A stretch of DNA of 64,000 nt. Origin: Phycicoccus sp. Root101. GTDB lineage: Bacteria; Actinomycetota; Actinomycetes; Actinomycetales; Dermatophilaceae. The notes beneath the pieces are model-generated. The model saw only the letters and a list, made by a program, of their open reading frames with translations. It did not search any database and was not told where the DNA came from. The stretch is taken from the NCBI RefSeq assembly GCF_001426245.1, contig NZ_LMCM01000001.1, forward strand, positions 808,625 through 872,624, in the 5' to 3' direction. Both the position numbers and the translations under genes were made by a program. This document shows positions 36,388 to 45,600 of this stretch, in pieces (position 1 is the stretch's first letter; every line of letters starts with the position of its first letter).

Positions 36388-37076
36388 CCGCCGCCCTGAA
36401 GGTCCTGCGCATCCACCTGCTCCCGGGGCCGATGGCCCTGTTCTGGCCGTGGCTCATCCTGGCCATCTCGTTCTTCGTGAACCTCGCCATCTTCGGCCTC
36501 ACGGACGTCCCCGTGGCCGACCGGCAGACCGGCGGCATCGCCTCGCTCTACGGCGTGGCGATCTTCGCGAACCTCTCGCTGTGGACCCAGGTCTTCCCGC
36601 TCGCGATCGGGCTGAGCTCCACCCGTCGCAGCTTCTTCCACGGGACGTGCCTGTACGTCCTGGGGCAGTCCGTGCTCGCGGGGGTCGTCCTCACCGTCCT
36701 CCACGCGCTGGAGGGGGCGACGAACGGCTGGGGCGTCCACATGCGGTTCTTCACCCCGGGATTCCTGGAGGGGGGCAACCCCGCCGAGCTGTTCCTCACC
36801 TACTCGGTGCCGTTCGTGTGCGTCTCGGCGCTGGGGATGCTCATGGGCACCGTCTTCAAGCGGTGGGGGCAGACCGGGATGTACTCCCTGTCGACAGCCA
36901 GCCTCCTGCTGGGGTGCGGTGCGGCCGTGCTCGTCACGTGGCGTCACGCCTGGGGCGCCGTCGGGCGGTTCTTCACCGACACCGACCCGTTGGCCCTGAC
37001 CAGCGGCTACCCGCTCGTGCTCGCCGTGGCCCTCGGCGCGGCGGCCTGGGTCGTGCTGCGACCCGTCACGCCCTGA
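36384..37076 (+). CDS. ABC transporter membrane protein of the GntR-regulated operon
   Basis: This 230-residue protein starts at ATG 36384, overlapping the ATPase stop by four bases. Six hydrophobic segments are visible, for example FWPWLILAISFFVNLAIFGL, QSVLAGVVLTVLHALEGATN and YPLVLAVALGAAAWVVL. It lacks a classical permease EAA loop, as in ABC-2 type exporters. Substrate unknown; by operon type, export of a peptide or antibiotic or envelope maintenance. A strong palindrome follows 29 bases after the stop. Confidence 0.85.
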   Translation: MTAALKVLRIHLLPGPMALFWPWLILAISFFVNLAIFGLTDVPVADRQTGGIASLYGVAIFANLSLWTQVFPLAIGLSSTRRSFFHGTCLYVLGQSVLAGVVLTVLHALEGATNGWGVHMRFFTPGFLEGGNPAELFLTYSVPFVCVSALGMLMGTVFKRWGQTGMYSLSTASLLLGCGAAVLVTWRHAWGAVGRFFTDTDPLALTSGYPLVLAVALGAAAWVVLRPVTP

Positions 37077-37105
37077 CGCCGGGGCCGAACGGCCCGCTGC
37101 GCTAC

Positions 37106-37135
37106 CGGGCCGGGCCGGCCGGCCGGCCCGGCCCG
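37106..37135. terminator. 30-base perfect palindrome between the ABC operon and glmM
   Basis: The 30 bases are self-complementary (CGGGCCGGGCCGGCC followed by its reverse complement). Shorter flanks GCTACCG (37101) and CGGTAGC (37144) also pair. It lies between convergent genes and probably ends both transcripts. Confidence 0.7.
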
Positions 37136-37166
37136 AGCCAGCACGGTAGCCCGGCTGACCGGTGGC

Positions 37167-38522
37167 TCAGAGCGAGAGGCGCGCCGTGACGACGTCGACG
37201 AGGCGACCGGCGACGGCGTGCGCCTCGGCCTCGTCTGCGGCCTCCACCATGACGCGCACGACCGGCTCGGTGCCGGACTTGCGCAGCAGCACGCGGCCCG
37301 TACCGGCCAGGGCCGCCTCCTCCTTGGCCACGGCCTCCTGGAGTTCCACGTCGCTCTCGACACGGGACTTGTCGACACCCTTGACGTTGATCAGCACCTG
37401 CGGCAGCCGGCGCATCACGGTGGCGAGGTCGGCGAGTGAACGCCCGGTGGCGCAGACGCGGGCCGCCAGCATGAGGCCGGTGAGGACCCCGTCCCCGGTG
37501 GTGCCGTGGTCGAGGAAGATCACGTGGCCGCTCTGCTCGCCGCCCAGGGACAGGTTGGAGGACCGCATCTCCTCCAGGACGTAGCGGTCGCCGACGCCGG
37601 TCTGGCGGACGGCGACGCCCTCACGCTCCATCGCCTGGATGAGCCCGAGGTTGCTCATCACCGTGGCGACGAGGGTGTCCTGGGCGAGCGCGCCGCGCTC
37701 CTTCATGTCGACCGCGAGGATGGCCATGATCTGGTCGCCGTCCACCTCGTTGCCGTCGGCGTCGACGGCCAGGCAGCGGTCGGCGTCACCGTCGTGGGCG
37801 ATGCCGAGGTCGGCCCCCTTGGCCTTGACGGCGGCCTTGATGTGGTCGAGGTGCGTCGAGCCGTACCCGTCGTTGATGTTGAGCCCGTCCGGCTCGGTGC
37901 CGATCTCGTGCACCGTGGCGCCGGCGAGGCGGAACACCTCGGGCGAGACCGAGCTCGCGGCCCCGTGCGCGCCGTCGATGACCACGGTGATCCCGTCGAG
38001 CCGGTTCGGCAGGACGGCGAGCAGGTGGGAGATGTAGCGCGTGTGGCCGTCGGGCATGGTCACGACCCGGCCCACGTCTGCGCCGGTCGGGCGGTCCCAC
38101 TCCTGGTCGAGCAGCGCCGCGATCTCGTCCTCGACGGCGTCGTCGAGCTTGTGCCCACCGGTGGCGAAGAACTTGATGCCGTTGTCCGGCATGGCGTTGT
38201 GCGAGGCGGACAACATCACGCCGAAGTCGGCGTGGGTGTCTGCGGTGAGGAACGCGATCGCCGGGGTCGGCAGGACGTTGGCGTGGTAGACGTCGACCCC
38301 TGCTGAGGCGAGGCCGGCGATGACCGCGGCCGAGAGGAACTCGCCGGACGCCCGGGGGTCGCGACCGACGACGGCCTTGGGGCGGCGGCCGTTCCTGCGG
38401 GCCCCGTCCCCGAGGACGTGGGCCGCGGCGACGCTCAGCTTCAGGGCGAGCTCGGCGGTGATGTCGACGTTGGCGAGGCCGCGGACCCCGTCGGTCCCGA
38501 ACAGTCGTGCCGGAGTGGCCAT
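37167..38522 (-). CDS. glmM: Phosphoglucosamine mutase
   Basis: This 451-residue protein converts glucosamine-6-phosphate to glucosamine-1-phosphate for peptidoglycan. The phosphoserine loop is [17 protein letters not shown] with Ser107, the metal loop is [14 protein letters not shown], the sugar loop is [11 protein letters not shown], and the phosphate site is [16 protein letters not shown]. The length is exactly typical. ATG 38522 starts [15 protein letters not shown]. It follows rpsI on the same strand, the usual actinobacterial order rplM-rpsI-glmM, separated by a hairpin at 38632. Confidence 0.97.
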   Translation of the reverse strand: MATPARLFGTDGVRGLANVDITAELALKLSVAAAHVLGDGARRNGRRPKAVVGRDPRASGEFLSAAVIAGLASAGVDVYHANVLPTPAIAFLTADTHADFGVMLSASHNAMPDNGIKFFATGGHKLDDAVEDEIAALLDQEWDRPTGADVGRVVTMPDGHTRYISHLLAVLPNRLDGITVVIDGAHGAASSVSPEVFRLAGATVHEIGTEPDGLNINDGYGSTHLDHIKAAVKAKGADLGIAHDGDADRCLAVDADGNEVDGDQIMAILAVDMKERGALAQDTLVATVMSNLGLIQAMEREGVAVRQTGVGDRYVLEEMRSSNLSLGGEQSGHVIFLDHGTTGDGVLTGLMLAARVCATGRSLADLATVMRRLPQVLINVKGVDKSRVESDVELQEAVAKEEAALAGTGRVLLRKSGTEPVVRVMVEAADEAEAHAVAGRLVDVVTARLSL

Positions 38523-38631
38523 GGGTGGTGAACCTTTCGGTGGTCAGGCGCCCACGCGGCATACGGGAGGACCGCAACCGGGGTGGGCGCCCGCGAACAC
38601 GGGCATCTCGAGGAACCTACTCCCCCGAACG

Positions 38632-38672
38632 CCGCGATGGCGGCACCCGACGTGCGGGTGCCGCCATCGCGG
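38632..38672 (-). terminator. Strong hairpin between rpsI and glmM
   Basis: A perfect 17-bp stem (38632-38648 with 38656-38672) with a 7-base loop lies 87 bases after the rpsI stop and 110 before glmM. No U-tract follows. A second, looser inverted repeat (GGCGCCCAC at 38547 and GTGGGCGCC at 38583) sits in the glmM leader. Confidence 0.7.
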
Positions 38673-38758
38673 TGGTGAAACGGCAGGCGCCGAAGCGACG
38701 CCCACGCTGATCTGTCAGCGCGGAGGAGCCAAGCGGGTGAGCCTGGCGCCAGCCAGGA

Positions 38759-39259
38759 TCAGCGCTTGGAGTACTGCGGAGCCTTGCGGGCCTTCTTGAG
38801 ACCAGCCTTCTTGCGCTCCGGGACGCGGGAGTCGCGCTTGAGGAAGCCGGCCTTCTTGAGTGCGGGACGGTTCAGCTCCTCGTCGATCCCGTTCAGCGAG
38901 CGGGCGACGCCGAGGCGCACCGCGCCGGCCTGGCCGGAGGGGCCACCGCCGTGGACGCGCACGAGCACGTCGTAGGCACCGTCGAGCTCGAGCAGCGTGA
39001 GCGGCTCGTTGACGATCTGCTGGTGGACCTTGTTCGGGAAGTAGTGCTCGAGCGTGCGCCCGTTGATCTTCCACTCGCCGGTGCCGGGGACGATGCGCAC
39101 GCGGGCGATGGCCTGCTTGCGTCGGCCGGTGGCCGCGCCGGGCGCCGTGGCGCTCGCACGCCGCGTGGGCTCGTCGGAGACGGGACCCTCGGACTCGGAG
39201 GTGTACTCGGTGAGCTCGACCTCGTCGGTCGAGTCGATGTTCTCGGTGGTGTCAGCCAC
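38759..39259 (-). CDS. rpsI: 30S ribosomal protein S9
   Basis: This 166-residue protein. The conserved S9 core begins near residue 44 with [20 protein letters not shown] and continues [20 protein letters not shown], ending in the basic tail [11 protein letters not shown] that reaches the P-site tRNA. The first 43 residues are an acidic extension ([13 protein letters not shown]) common in actinobacterial S9. It starts at ATG 39259, 42 bases after the rplM stop. Confidence 0.98.
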   Translation of the reverse strand: MADTTENIDSTDEVELTEYTSESEGPVSDEPTRRASATAPGAATGRRKQAIARVRIVPGTGEWKINGRTLEHYFPNKVHQQIVNEPLTLLELDGAYDVLVRVHGGGPSGQAGAVRLGVARSLNGIDEELNRPALKKAGFLKRDSRVPERKKAGLKKARKAPQYSKR

Positions 39260-39301
39260 GTGATGTCCTCAATTCGCTTTCTTGCACAGGTCCTTGCGGA
39301 C

Positions 39302-39745
39302 TTACTGCGCGACCTGTGAGATCTCGAAGGGCTTCGGCTGCTGGGCCGCGTGGGGGTGCTCGCCGCCGGCGTAGACCTTGAGGTGAGTCAGCTGCTCGCG
39401 CCCGAGGGTCGTGTGGGGAAGCATGCCGCGGACGGCCTTCTCCACAGCCTTCTCGGGGCTCTTGGCGAGGAGCTCGGTGTAGGAGGTGCTCCGCAGGCCG
39501 CCCGGGAAACCGGAGTGGCGGTACGCCTTCTTCTGCTCGAGCTTGGCGCCGGTGAGGGCGACCTTGTCGGCGTTGATGATGATGACGAAGTCACCACCGT
39601 CGACGTGCGGCGCGAAGGTGGTCTTGTGCTTGCCGCGCAGGAGGATCGCGGTCTGGCTCGCCAGGCGACCCAGGACGACGTCCGTGGCGTCGATGACGTG
39701 CCAGGTCCGAGTGACCTCGGCCGGCTTCGGGGTAAAAGTGCGCAA
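39302..39745 (-). CDS. rplM: 50S ribosomal protein L13
   Basis: This 147-residue protein. I place the start at TTG 39745: the family normally begins M-R-T-(Y/F)-T-P-K-P, and the codon before RTFTPKPAE is TTGCGC, with AAAGGG 8-14 bases upstream. No in-frame ATG is available. Conserved parts are [37 protein letters not shown] and [20 protein letters not shown]. It is the first gene of the rplM-rpsI pair and its leader holds a stem-loop. The rare start may tune expression. Confidence 0.96.
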   Translation of the reverse strand: MRTFTPKPAEVTRTWHVIDATDVVLGRLASQTAILLRGKHKTTFAPHVDGGDFVIIINADKVALTGAKLEQKKAYRHSGFPGGLRSTSYTELLAKSPEKAVEKAVRGMLPHTTLGREQLTHLKVYAGGEHPHAAQQPKPFEISQVAQ

Positions 39746-39779
39746 TGTACTGGCCCTTTGCTTGCTGGGAAGGATCCGT

Positions 39780-39832
39780 GTGCCGTGGGCGCCCGAGGCG
39801 CTGATGTGTCGCCTTGCGAGGGCGCACGGCAC
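39780..39832 (-). promoter_or_regulatory. Candidate L13 leader stem-loop
   Basis: GTGCCGTG (39780-39787) pairs with CACGGCAC (39825-39832), and inside it AGGCG (39796-39800) pairs with CGCCT (39810-39814). On the rplM strand this two-tier hairpin lies 35 bases before the TTG start. L13 is known in other bacteria to repress its own operon through the mRNA leader, so an autoregulatory role is plausible. Confidence 0.45.
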
Positions 39833-39933
39833 AACAGTGCTCAAGTTTACGGGTGGGGTGCGGTGGACCCAAATCGTCCCCGGGGCAGCCGGGAATGGCA
39901 CCTGACCTGCGAGAACACGCTTTCGGAGCACCC

Positions 39934-39978
39934 GTGCACAGATCTTGTGCAAACAGAGTGTGCACATGTATTGTGCAC
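39934..39978 (+). promoter_or_regulatory. Four GTGCAC-type operator elements at exact 13-bp spacing
   Basis: GTGCAC at 39934, GTGCAA at 39947, GTGCAC at 39960 and GTGCAC at 39973 start exactly 13 bases apart, and the last ends two bases before the ATG of the regulator gene. Each is (near-)palindromic. Such a phased array on one DNA helix face region suggests cooperative binding, most simply by the winged-helix protein encoded directly downstream. The array also lies upstream of the divergent rplM. Confidence 0.65.
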
Positions 39979-39980
39979 GC

Positions 39981-40595
39981 ATGGCTCCCGATGAACCCTC
40001 CACGAGTGCCGGCCTGACCGGCTTCCGGCTCGATGCGACCTCACTGAAGGTCCTCGCCCATCCCCTGCGCTCGCGCCTGCTCTCGCGCCTGCGGATCGGG
40101 GGTCCGGCCACGGCGACCGACCTGGCGACCCAGCTCGGCACCAACTCCGGCGCCACCTCGTACCACCTGCGCAAGCTGGAGTCGGTGGGCCTCGTGAGCG
40201 ACACCGGTGACGGTGAGGGCAAGCGGCGGCTGTGGCAGGCGGCCACCGAGAGCCACCAGTTCGAGCCGAGCGACTTCGCCGGCGACGAGGACTCCGAGAC
40301 GGCGCTCAACTGGCTGGTCCGCGACTACGCGCGGCACTTCTCCGAGCGGTTCGAGAAGTGGCTCGACGTCGAGGCCGACTGGCCCATGGAGTGGCGCGAC
40401 GCCGTGGGGCTCAACGACTCCTTCATCGTCGCCACGGCCGCCCAGGTGGAGGAGCTCAAGGTGGAGATCGACGAGCTCATCGCCCGCTACCGGCGGGTGG
40501 GACAGGGCAACCCCAACGCGCGTCGCCTTGCCGTCTACACCGCCACCTACCCGCTGGACCTCGACCGGGTCCCCCGGGGGACGGACCAGTCATGA
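39981..40595 (+). CDS. Winged-helix (ArsR-like) transcriptional regulator
   Basis: This 204-residue protein starts at ATG 39981. Residues about 15-90 form a helix-turn-helix: [20 protein letters not shown], then [20 protein letters not shown], and [20 protein letters not shown]. The C-terminal half is a helical dimerisation or sensor segment ([20 protein letters not shown]). Its TGA overlaps the ATG of an MFS gene by four bases. This regulator/MFS pairing is common in actinobacteria and usually means the regulator controls the pump. Confidence 0.92.
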   Translation: MAPDEPSTSAGLTGFRLDATSLKVLAHPLRSRLLSRLRIGGPATATDLATQLGTNSGATSYHLRKLESVGLVSDTGDGEGKRRLWQAATESHQFEPSDFAGDEDSETALNWLVRDYARHFSERFEKWLDVEADWPMEWRDAVGLNDSFIVATAAQVEELKVEIDELIARYRRVGQGNPNARRLAVYTATYPLDLDRVPRGTDQS

Positions 40596-41875
40596 CCGCC
40601 TCCCCCGTGACCGCCCTGCAGGCCCGCCGGGTCCTGCTGCTGCTCACCTTCACCCGGTGGTTCCCGGTGGGACTCACCATCGGTGTCACGACACTGCTCG
40701 TCCTCGAGCGCGGCATGAGCCTGGCCCAGCTCGGTGTCATCTTCTCGATGCAGGGCTTCGTCGTCCTCGGCCTCGAGCTGCCGACGGGCGGGTTCGCCGA
40801 CGCGCTGGGCCGCCGCCCGGTGCTCGTGGCCTCGGCCGTGGTCGCCCTCGTCTCGGGCCTCGTGTTCATCACCTCCCACACCTTCACGGGGTTCGTCGTG
40901 GCGCTGCTGCTGCAGGGCGTGTTCCGTGCGCTGGACTCCGGGCCGCTGGAGTCCTGGTACGTCGACACCGCCCACGCCGAGGACCCGGCCATCCCGGTCG
41001 AGGACGGGCTCTCCCGCGCGGGCACGGTCCTCGGGCTGGCCATCGCCTCCGGCGCGCTGGTCTCCGGCGGCCTCATCGCCTGGCACCCGGTGCGGGCGCT
41101 GACGGCCCTGGAGTTCCCGTACTGGTGCGCGATCGGCTTCTACGTCGTCCACCTCACCGCCGTGTCGGTGCTCGTGCGCGAGCCCGTGACCCACGTCGAC
41201 TCCACCGGGTTCCACCGCGCCCTGGCCTCGGCCAGGCAGGCACCGACCGTCGTCGTCGACGGCCTGCGCACGCTCCGCACATCACGCGTGCTGCTGGCGC
41301 TCGTGCTCGTGGAGGTGTTCTGGTCGGTCGGCATGATCGCGTTCGAGACGTTCATGCCGGTGCGGCTGGCCGAGCTCGCCGGGGGCGAGACGGAGGCGGG
41401 CGCGCTCATGGGGCCGGTGTCGGCCGCCGCCTGGGGCCTGTTCGCCGTCGGCTCGGCTGCAGCGGGGCTCGCGAGCCGCCGCATCGGCGTCGCCTGGACC
41501 GCGGTCCTCGCCCGCGTGCTCAACGGCGCCTTCATCGTCGTCATGGGCCTGATGCTCGGGACGGTCGGCCTGATCACCGCCTTCCTCGTCACCTACACGT
41601 TGCACGGTTCCGGGGGCCCGGTGCACAGCACCCTGCTGCACCGCCAGGCCGAGGCCCGCAACCGCACCACGGTCCTGTCGATGAACTCGATGATCGCCGG
41701 CGGCGCATTCAGCCTCGGGATGCTCGTCCTCGGCCCGTTCGCCGAGAGCACCAGCACGGCGATGGCCATCATCGTGGCGGGAGCCTTCAGCATCATCGGC
41801 GCCGCCCTGTACCTCCCCGCCATCCGCCAGGAACGTCACCAGGACCGGTCCGTCACCGAGCCAGCCCCCGCCTGA
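40592..41875 (+). CDS. Major facilitator superfamily transporter
   Basis: This 427-residue protein has 12 predicted membrane helices. The MFS motif A-like loop is GGFADALGRRPVLVASAVV between helices 2 and 3. Other segments include QGVFRALDSGPLESWYVDTA, a motif seen in a subgroup of actinobacterial MFS proteins. It starts at ATG 40592 inside the stop of the regulator gene. Probably a drug or metabolite exporter under control of that regulator. Confidence 0.9.
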   Translation: MTASPVTALQARRVLLLLTFTRWFPVGLTIGVTTLLVLERGMSLAQLGVIFSMQGFVVLGLELPTGGFADALGRRPVLVASAVVALVSGLVFITSHTFTGFVVALLLQGVFRALDSGPLESWYVDTAHAEDPAIPVEDGLSRAGTVLGLAIASGALVSGGLIAWHPVRALTALEFPYWCAIGFYVVHLTAVSVLVREPVTHVDSTGFHRALASARQAPTVVVDGLRTLRTSRVLLALVLVEVFWSVGMIAFETFMPVRLAELAGGETEAGALMGPVSAAAWGLFAVGSAAAGLASRRIGVAWTAVLARVLNGAFIVVMGLMLGTVGLITAFLVTYTLHGSGGPVHSTLLHRQAEARNRTTVLSMNSMIAGGAFSLGMLVLGPFAESTSTAMAIIVAGAFSIIGAALYLPAIRQERHQDRSVTEPAPA

Positions 41876-41892
41876 GCCCACAGACTGGGGAC

Positions 41893-42543
41893 ATGCGTTC
41901 CTTCCTCGCCGGAGTCCTCACCACCCTCGTGGCCCTCGCCGTGGCGGCCGTGGTCGTCGTGGGCACGCTGCCCGTCGCCGACCCGGCTCCAGCGACGTCG
42001 TCGCCCTCCCCCGCCCCCTCGGGGGCACCGGCGAGCGTCGCGGAGGGTGAGACCTGGCTCAGCGACGTCGACCTCACCAGCAGCACGGTCCTGACCTCCG
42101 ACGGCCCCCTCACCGACGTGCGGGCGACCGGCGCCGGAGTGCGCCTCACCGCCGACGGGCTGAGGGCCCAGCGGCTCGACCTCGGGGCGGTCCTCCCGTT
42201 CGCCACCGCCGCGCGCCAGATCGGTGACGTCGAGCTGTATGCCGCCGGCAACGGCCGGGCGGGCGTCCGCCGGACTGCGAGCATCCTGGGGCGCGACCTC
42301 TCCGTCCGCGCCACGGGAACGGTGCGAGCCGTCGACGGCCAGCTGGTCATCGAGCCCGAGAGCGTCGACCTGGGCGGCCCCGGCCTGGTCGACACGGCCC
42401 TGTCCGCCGCCGCCCGGCGGTTCGTGACGATCCGCCACACGGTGACCGGGCTGCCCGCCGGCATGCGTCTGACCGGGGTCTCGGTGCAGCAGAACGGGTT
42501 CCGGGCCACGCTGTCCGGCACCGACGTGGTCCTCACCCAGTAG
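41893..42543 (+). CDS. LmeA-like (DUF2993) exported protein
   Basis: This 216-residue protein starts at ATG 41893. One N-terminal helix (FLAGVLTTLVALAVAAVVVV) is followed by a Pro/Ser/Ala linker (residues about 33-50) and a beta-rich domain. Recognisable pieces are LRAQRLDLGAVLPFATAARQ, LSVRATGTVRAVDGQLVIEP and the C-terminal PAGMRLTGVSVQQNGFRATL, which match the DUF2993/LmeA layout. Family members are periplasmic phospholipid-binding proteins, one of them needed for lipomannan elongation in mycobacteria. It follows the MFS gene by 17 bases, probably in one transcript. Confidence 0.75.
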   Translation: MRSFLAGVLTTLVALAVAAVVVVGTLPVADPAPATSSPSPAPSGAPASVAEGETWLSDVDLTSSTVLTSDGPLTDVRATGAGVRLTADGLRAQRLDLGAVLPFATAARQIGDVELYAAGNGRAGVRRTASILGRDLSVRATGTVRAVDGQLVIEPESVDLGGPGLVDTALSAAARRFVTIRHTVTGLPAGMRLTGVSVQQNGFRATLSGTDVVLTQ

Positions 42544-42562
42544 GCAGCGGCCCGTCGCACGA

Positions 42563-42600
42563 CCGAGGCCCCCTGAGCGCGCTCGCTCAGGGGGCCTCGG
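42563..42600. terminator. Bidirectional terminator between LmeA-like and pullulanase genes
   Basis: A perfect 17-bp stem, CCGAGGCCCCCTGAGCG (42563-42579) with its complement (42584-42600), and a CGCT loop, between convergent genes. Confidence 0.85.
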
Positions 42601-42612
42601 TGGTGTCGTCGG

Positions 42613-45600
42613 TCAGCGCTGGACGAACACCGCGACGGTGCGCGGCGGGACCGTCGCCGTGCCGGCCGTCGCGTTCCACGACGAGGACTTGACGACCGGG
42701 TCGGCTCCGGACGCCTGCACCGGGGACAGCGCCAGGGAGGCACCGGCCAGGCCGGGCACCTTCTGGGTCACGGCCATCGGCGAGGCGTTGATGACGACGA
42801 CCAGGCCCTTGAGCCGCGGGTCGACGTCGGCGCCGACGGTGTCGTCGATCCGCATGGCGATCACGCCGGACACCGCGTCGGCCGTGCCGCTCGCCGGGTA
42901 GGAGACCTTGGCCCGGATCGCGTCGGCGTTGCCGAGCCGGAACAGCGGGGTGGAGAACCGCAGCCGGAGCAGCTCCTGCGCCTGGGCGCTGGCGGACTGC
43001 ACGTCGTTCGCCGTCGGCTTGAGCGCCGGGTCGGCGAGCAGCGGCTTCATGTACGGCCACTTCGCCTCGTTGTCGCCCTTGAGCGGCAAACCGTGCCCGA
43101 AGCCGTTGTCGGCACCGGTCCAGTCGAGGGTGTTGAACCAGTCACCGCTGTCGTAGCTGTTGCGGTCGAGCGACTTGCTGCGCAGCAGGTCGGCGCCCGC
43201 GTGCCAGAACGACGGCGTCTGCGCGAGGGCCGTCGTGGCCAACGAGACCGAGTTCATCCGCACCCGGTCCTTCATCGTCGTGGCCTGCGGCAGCTTGAAG
43301 GCCAGGCTGTCGAACAACGTCTCGTTGTCGTGGGCGTCGACGTAGCTGATGACCTCGTCGGGCTGGTCGGCGTACCCCGCCGGCGCGCCGTTGTAGTCGA
43401 CGTCCTTGCCCTGGGCGACCTTGCCGTTCTCGTTGAGCCGGAAGGCGAACGAACGCAGGTTGCCCGCCATACCGAGCTGGACGAGGTCGGTGTCGTGCTT
43501 GAGTCGCGTTGCGGCAGAAGGGTTTGCCCCACTGTCACCGTTGGGGTCGGTCGCTTCCCCGCTGCCGAAGCCCTGGGTGCGCGGGTCGTCGTCGAACGGC
43601 CCACCGCCACGGACGGCGTCCCTCAGGCGGTCGGAGAACGTCCCGATGCCGGTGCCCCCGAGCTGTCCCTGGGTGGCCTGCACGAAGCGCGCGTTGTCGG
43701 CGACCTCGCCGAAGTTCCAGCCCTCGCCGTAGAGGTAGACCTTCTTCCCGTCCACCCCGTCCCGGGCCAGGGTCAGCTTGTCGAGGGCGCCCCGGATCGC
43801 GAGCATGTTCGCCTTGCTGTGGTGACCCATGAGGTCGAAGCGGAACCCGTCGACCTTGTAGTCCTTGGCCCACAGGACGACGGCGTCGACCATGGCCTTC
43901 TGGGCCATGGCGTGCTCGGTGGCGACGTTCTGGCAGCAGGTCGACGTCTCGACGCCGCCCGTGGCGTTCAGTCGCTGGTAGTACCCGGGGACGACCTTGT
44001 CGAGGACGCTGGTCGGCGCCTGGCCCGAGCTGGGCGTGTGGTTGAAGACCTGGTCGAGGACGACCCGCAGCCCGTCGCGGTGCAGCGCACCGACCATGGT
44101 GCGGAACTCGGCGACGCGGGTGCCACCGTCGGCCTTGGCCGGGGTGGAGGCGTACGAGCCCTCGGGCGCCATCCAGTGCCACGGGTCGTAGCCCCAGTTG
44201 AAGGCGTCGCCCGAGCGGGTGGGCTCGATGCAGGCCTGCTGCTGCTCGCTGTCCGGGGCGTACGACTTCAGGTTGCACGCGGGCTTGGCCTGCTTGGCCG
44301 GGTCCTCCTCGATCGAGGCGATGTCGAAGGTCGGCAGCAGGTGCACCGTGTTGAGTCCGGCGGCCGCGAGCGCCTTGAGGTGCTTGGTGCCGTTGCCGTT
44401 CTCCGCGAACGCGAGGTAGGAGCCGCGGTTCTCGGCGCTCACCGTCGTGTCGTTGACGGAGAAGTCGCGCACGTGCAGCTCGTAGATGGTCGAGTCGACG
44501 TCCTGCTTCAGCGCGGGCGCCTTCGTCGTCGACCACAGGGCCGGACGGTACGCCGGGTCCCGCAGGTCCACGGCGACCGACCGGGTCGAGTTGAGCGTCA
44601 GGGCCACCGAGTAGGGGTCGGTGACCTGGCTGGTCTCGACCTTGCCCGTGGAGGGCACCCAGACGGTCACCTCGTACAGGTAGCGCGCGTTGCGCCATCC
44701 GGCCATGGCCGACCACGACCCGTCGTCCGCCCGGGTCATCGCGGTGCGCTTGGCAGCACTGGTCGGGGCGTTCGCCTTCGCGTCGGGCGCCCAGGTGAGG
44801 ACGTCGACCTTCTGCGCGGTCGGTGCCCACAGCCGGAACACCGGCTTGCGACCCTGGAAGGTGACGCCGTAGGCGCGCTTGCTCGCCCCGGCGGCATACA
44901 GGTCGTCCAGGGCGTAGGCGTTCTGGGTCCCGGTGGCGTCGAGCAGCCGGTTCAGCGAGTCGTACATGCCGACGGCGACCTGTCCGCGCAGGATCACGGG
45001 GACGGCGTTCGCGGTGCGCTTGTCGAGGTTCAGGGCGAGGTAGCCCTTGAGCTCGGGGTGCGCCGTCGTGACCTTCGCAGGCAGGCCCGCGGGGTCGAAC
45101 GTCAGCGGGGCGGAGGAGCCACCGGTGATGTCCTCGGCATCGACCGTGAGCCCACCCTTGGCGGACCATGCGAGGCGCCATTTGAGCAGGGCCGGGTTGG
45201 CACCGTCGGGGACCATGTCGGCGGGCCAGGCGACGGTGTCGCGGTCGACCCAGATGGCGCGCTGCTTGGTCAGGTCGGGAGCCGAGCCGGCCCGGACCAC
45301 CTTGGTGGTCGCCACGTGCGTCGCGAGGTCGTAGGAGATCGACGTGATCATCCCGGCCGCGGGGACGGTCACCGAGAGGTTCGCTCCGCCGGGTGCGCCA
45401 CCCGCGCCGTAGTTCTCGTCCCAGTTCAGGCCGTGGGCGATCTTGAACTCGTAGGTGCCGGGCGGGAGCTGGTCGGTCGACCACGTGTACGTCTTGTCGC
45501 CGTCCGGGTCCTGCAGCCACGGCTGCATGCAGTCCGGGCTCCAGTCAGCTGGGCAGCCCAGCTCGCTCTGGAAGGCACCCGGGGCCGTGATGATCGGTCC

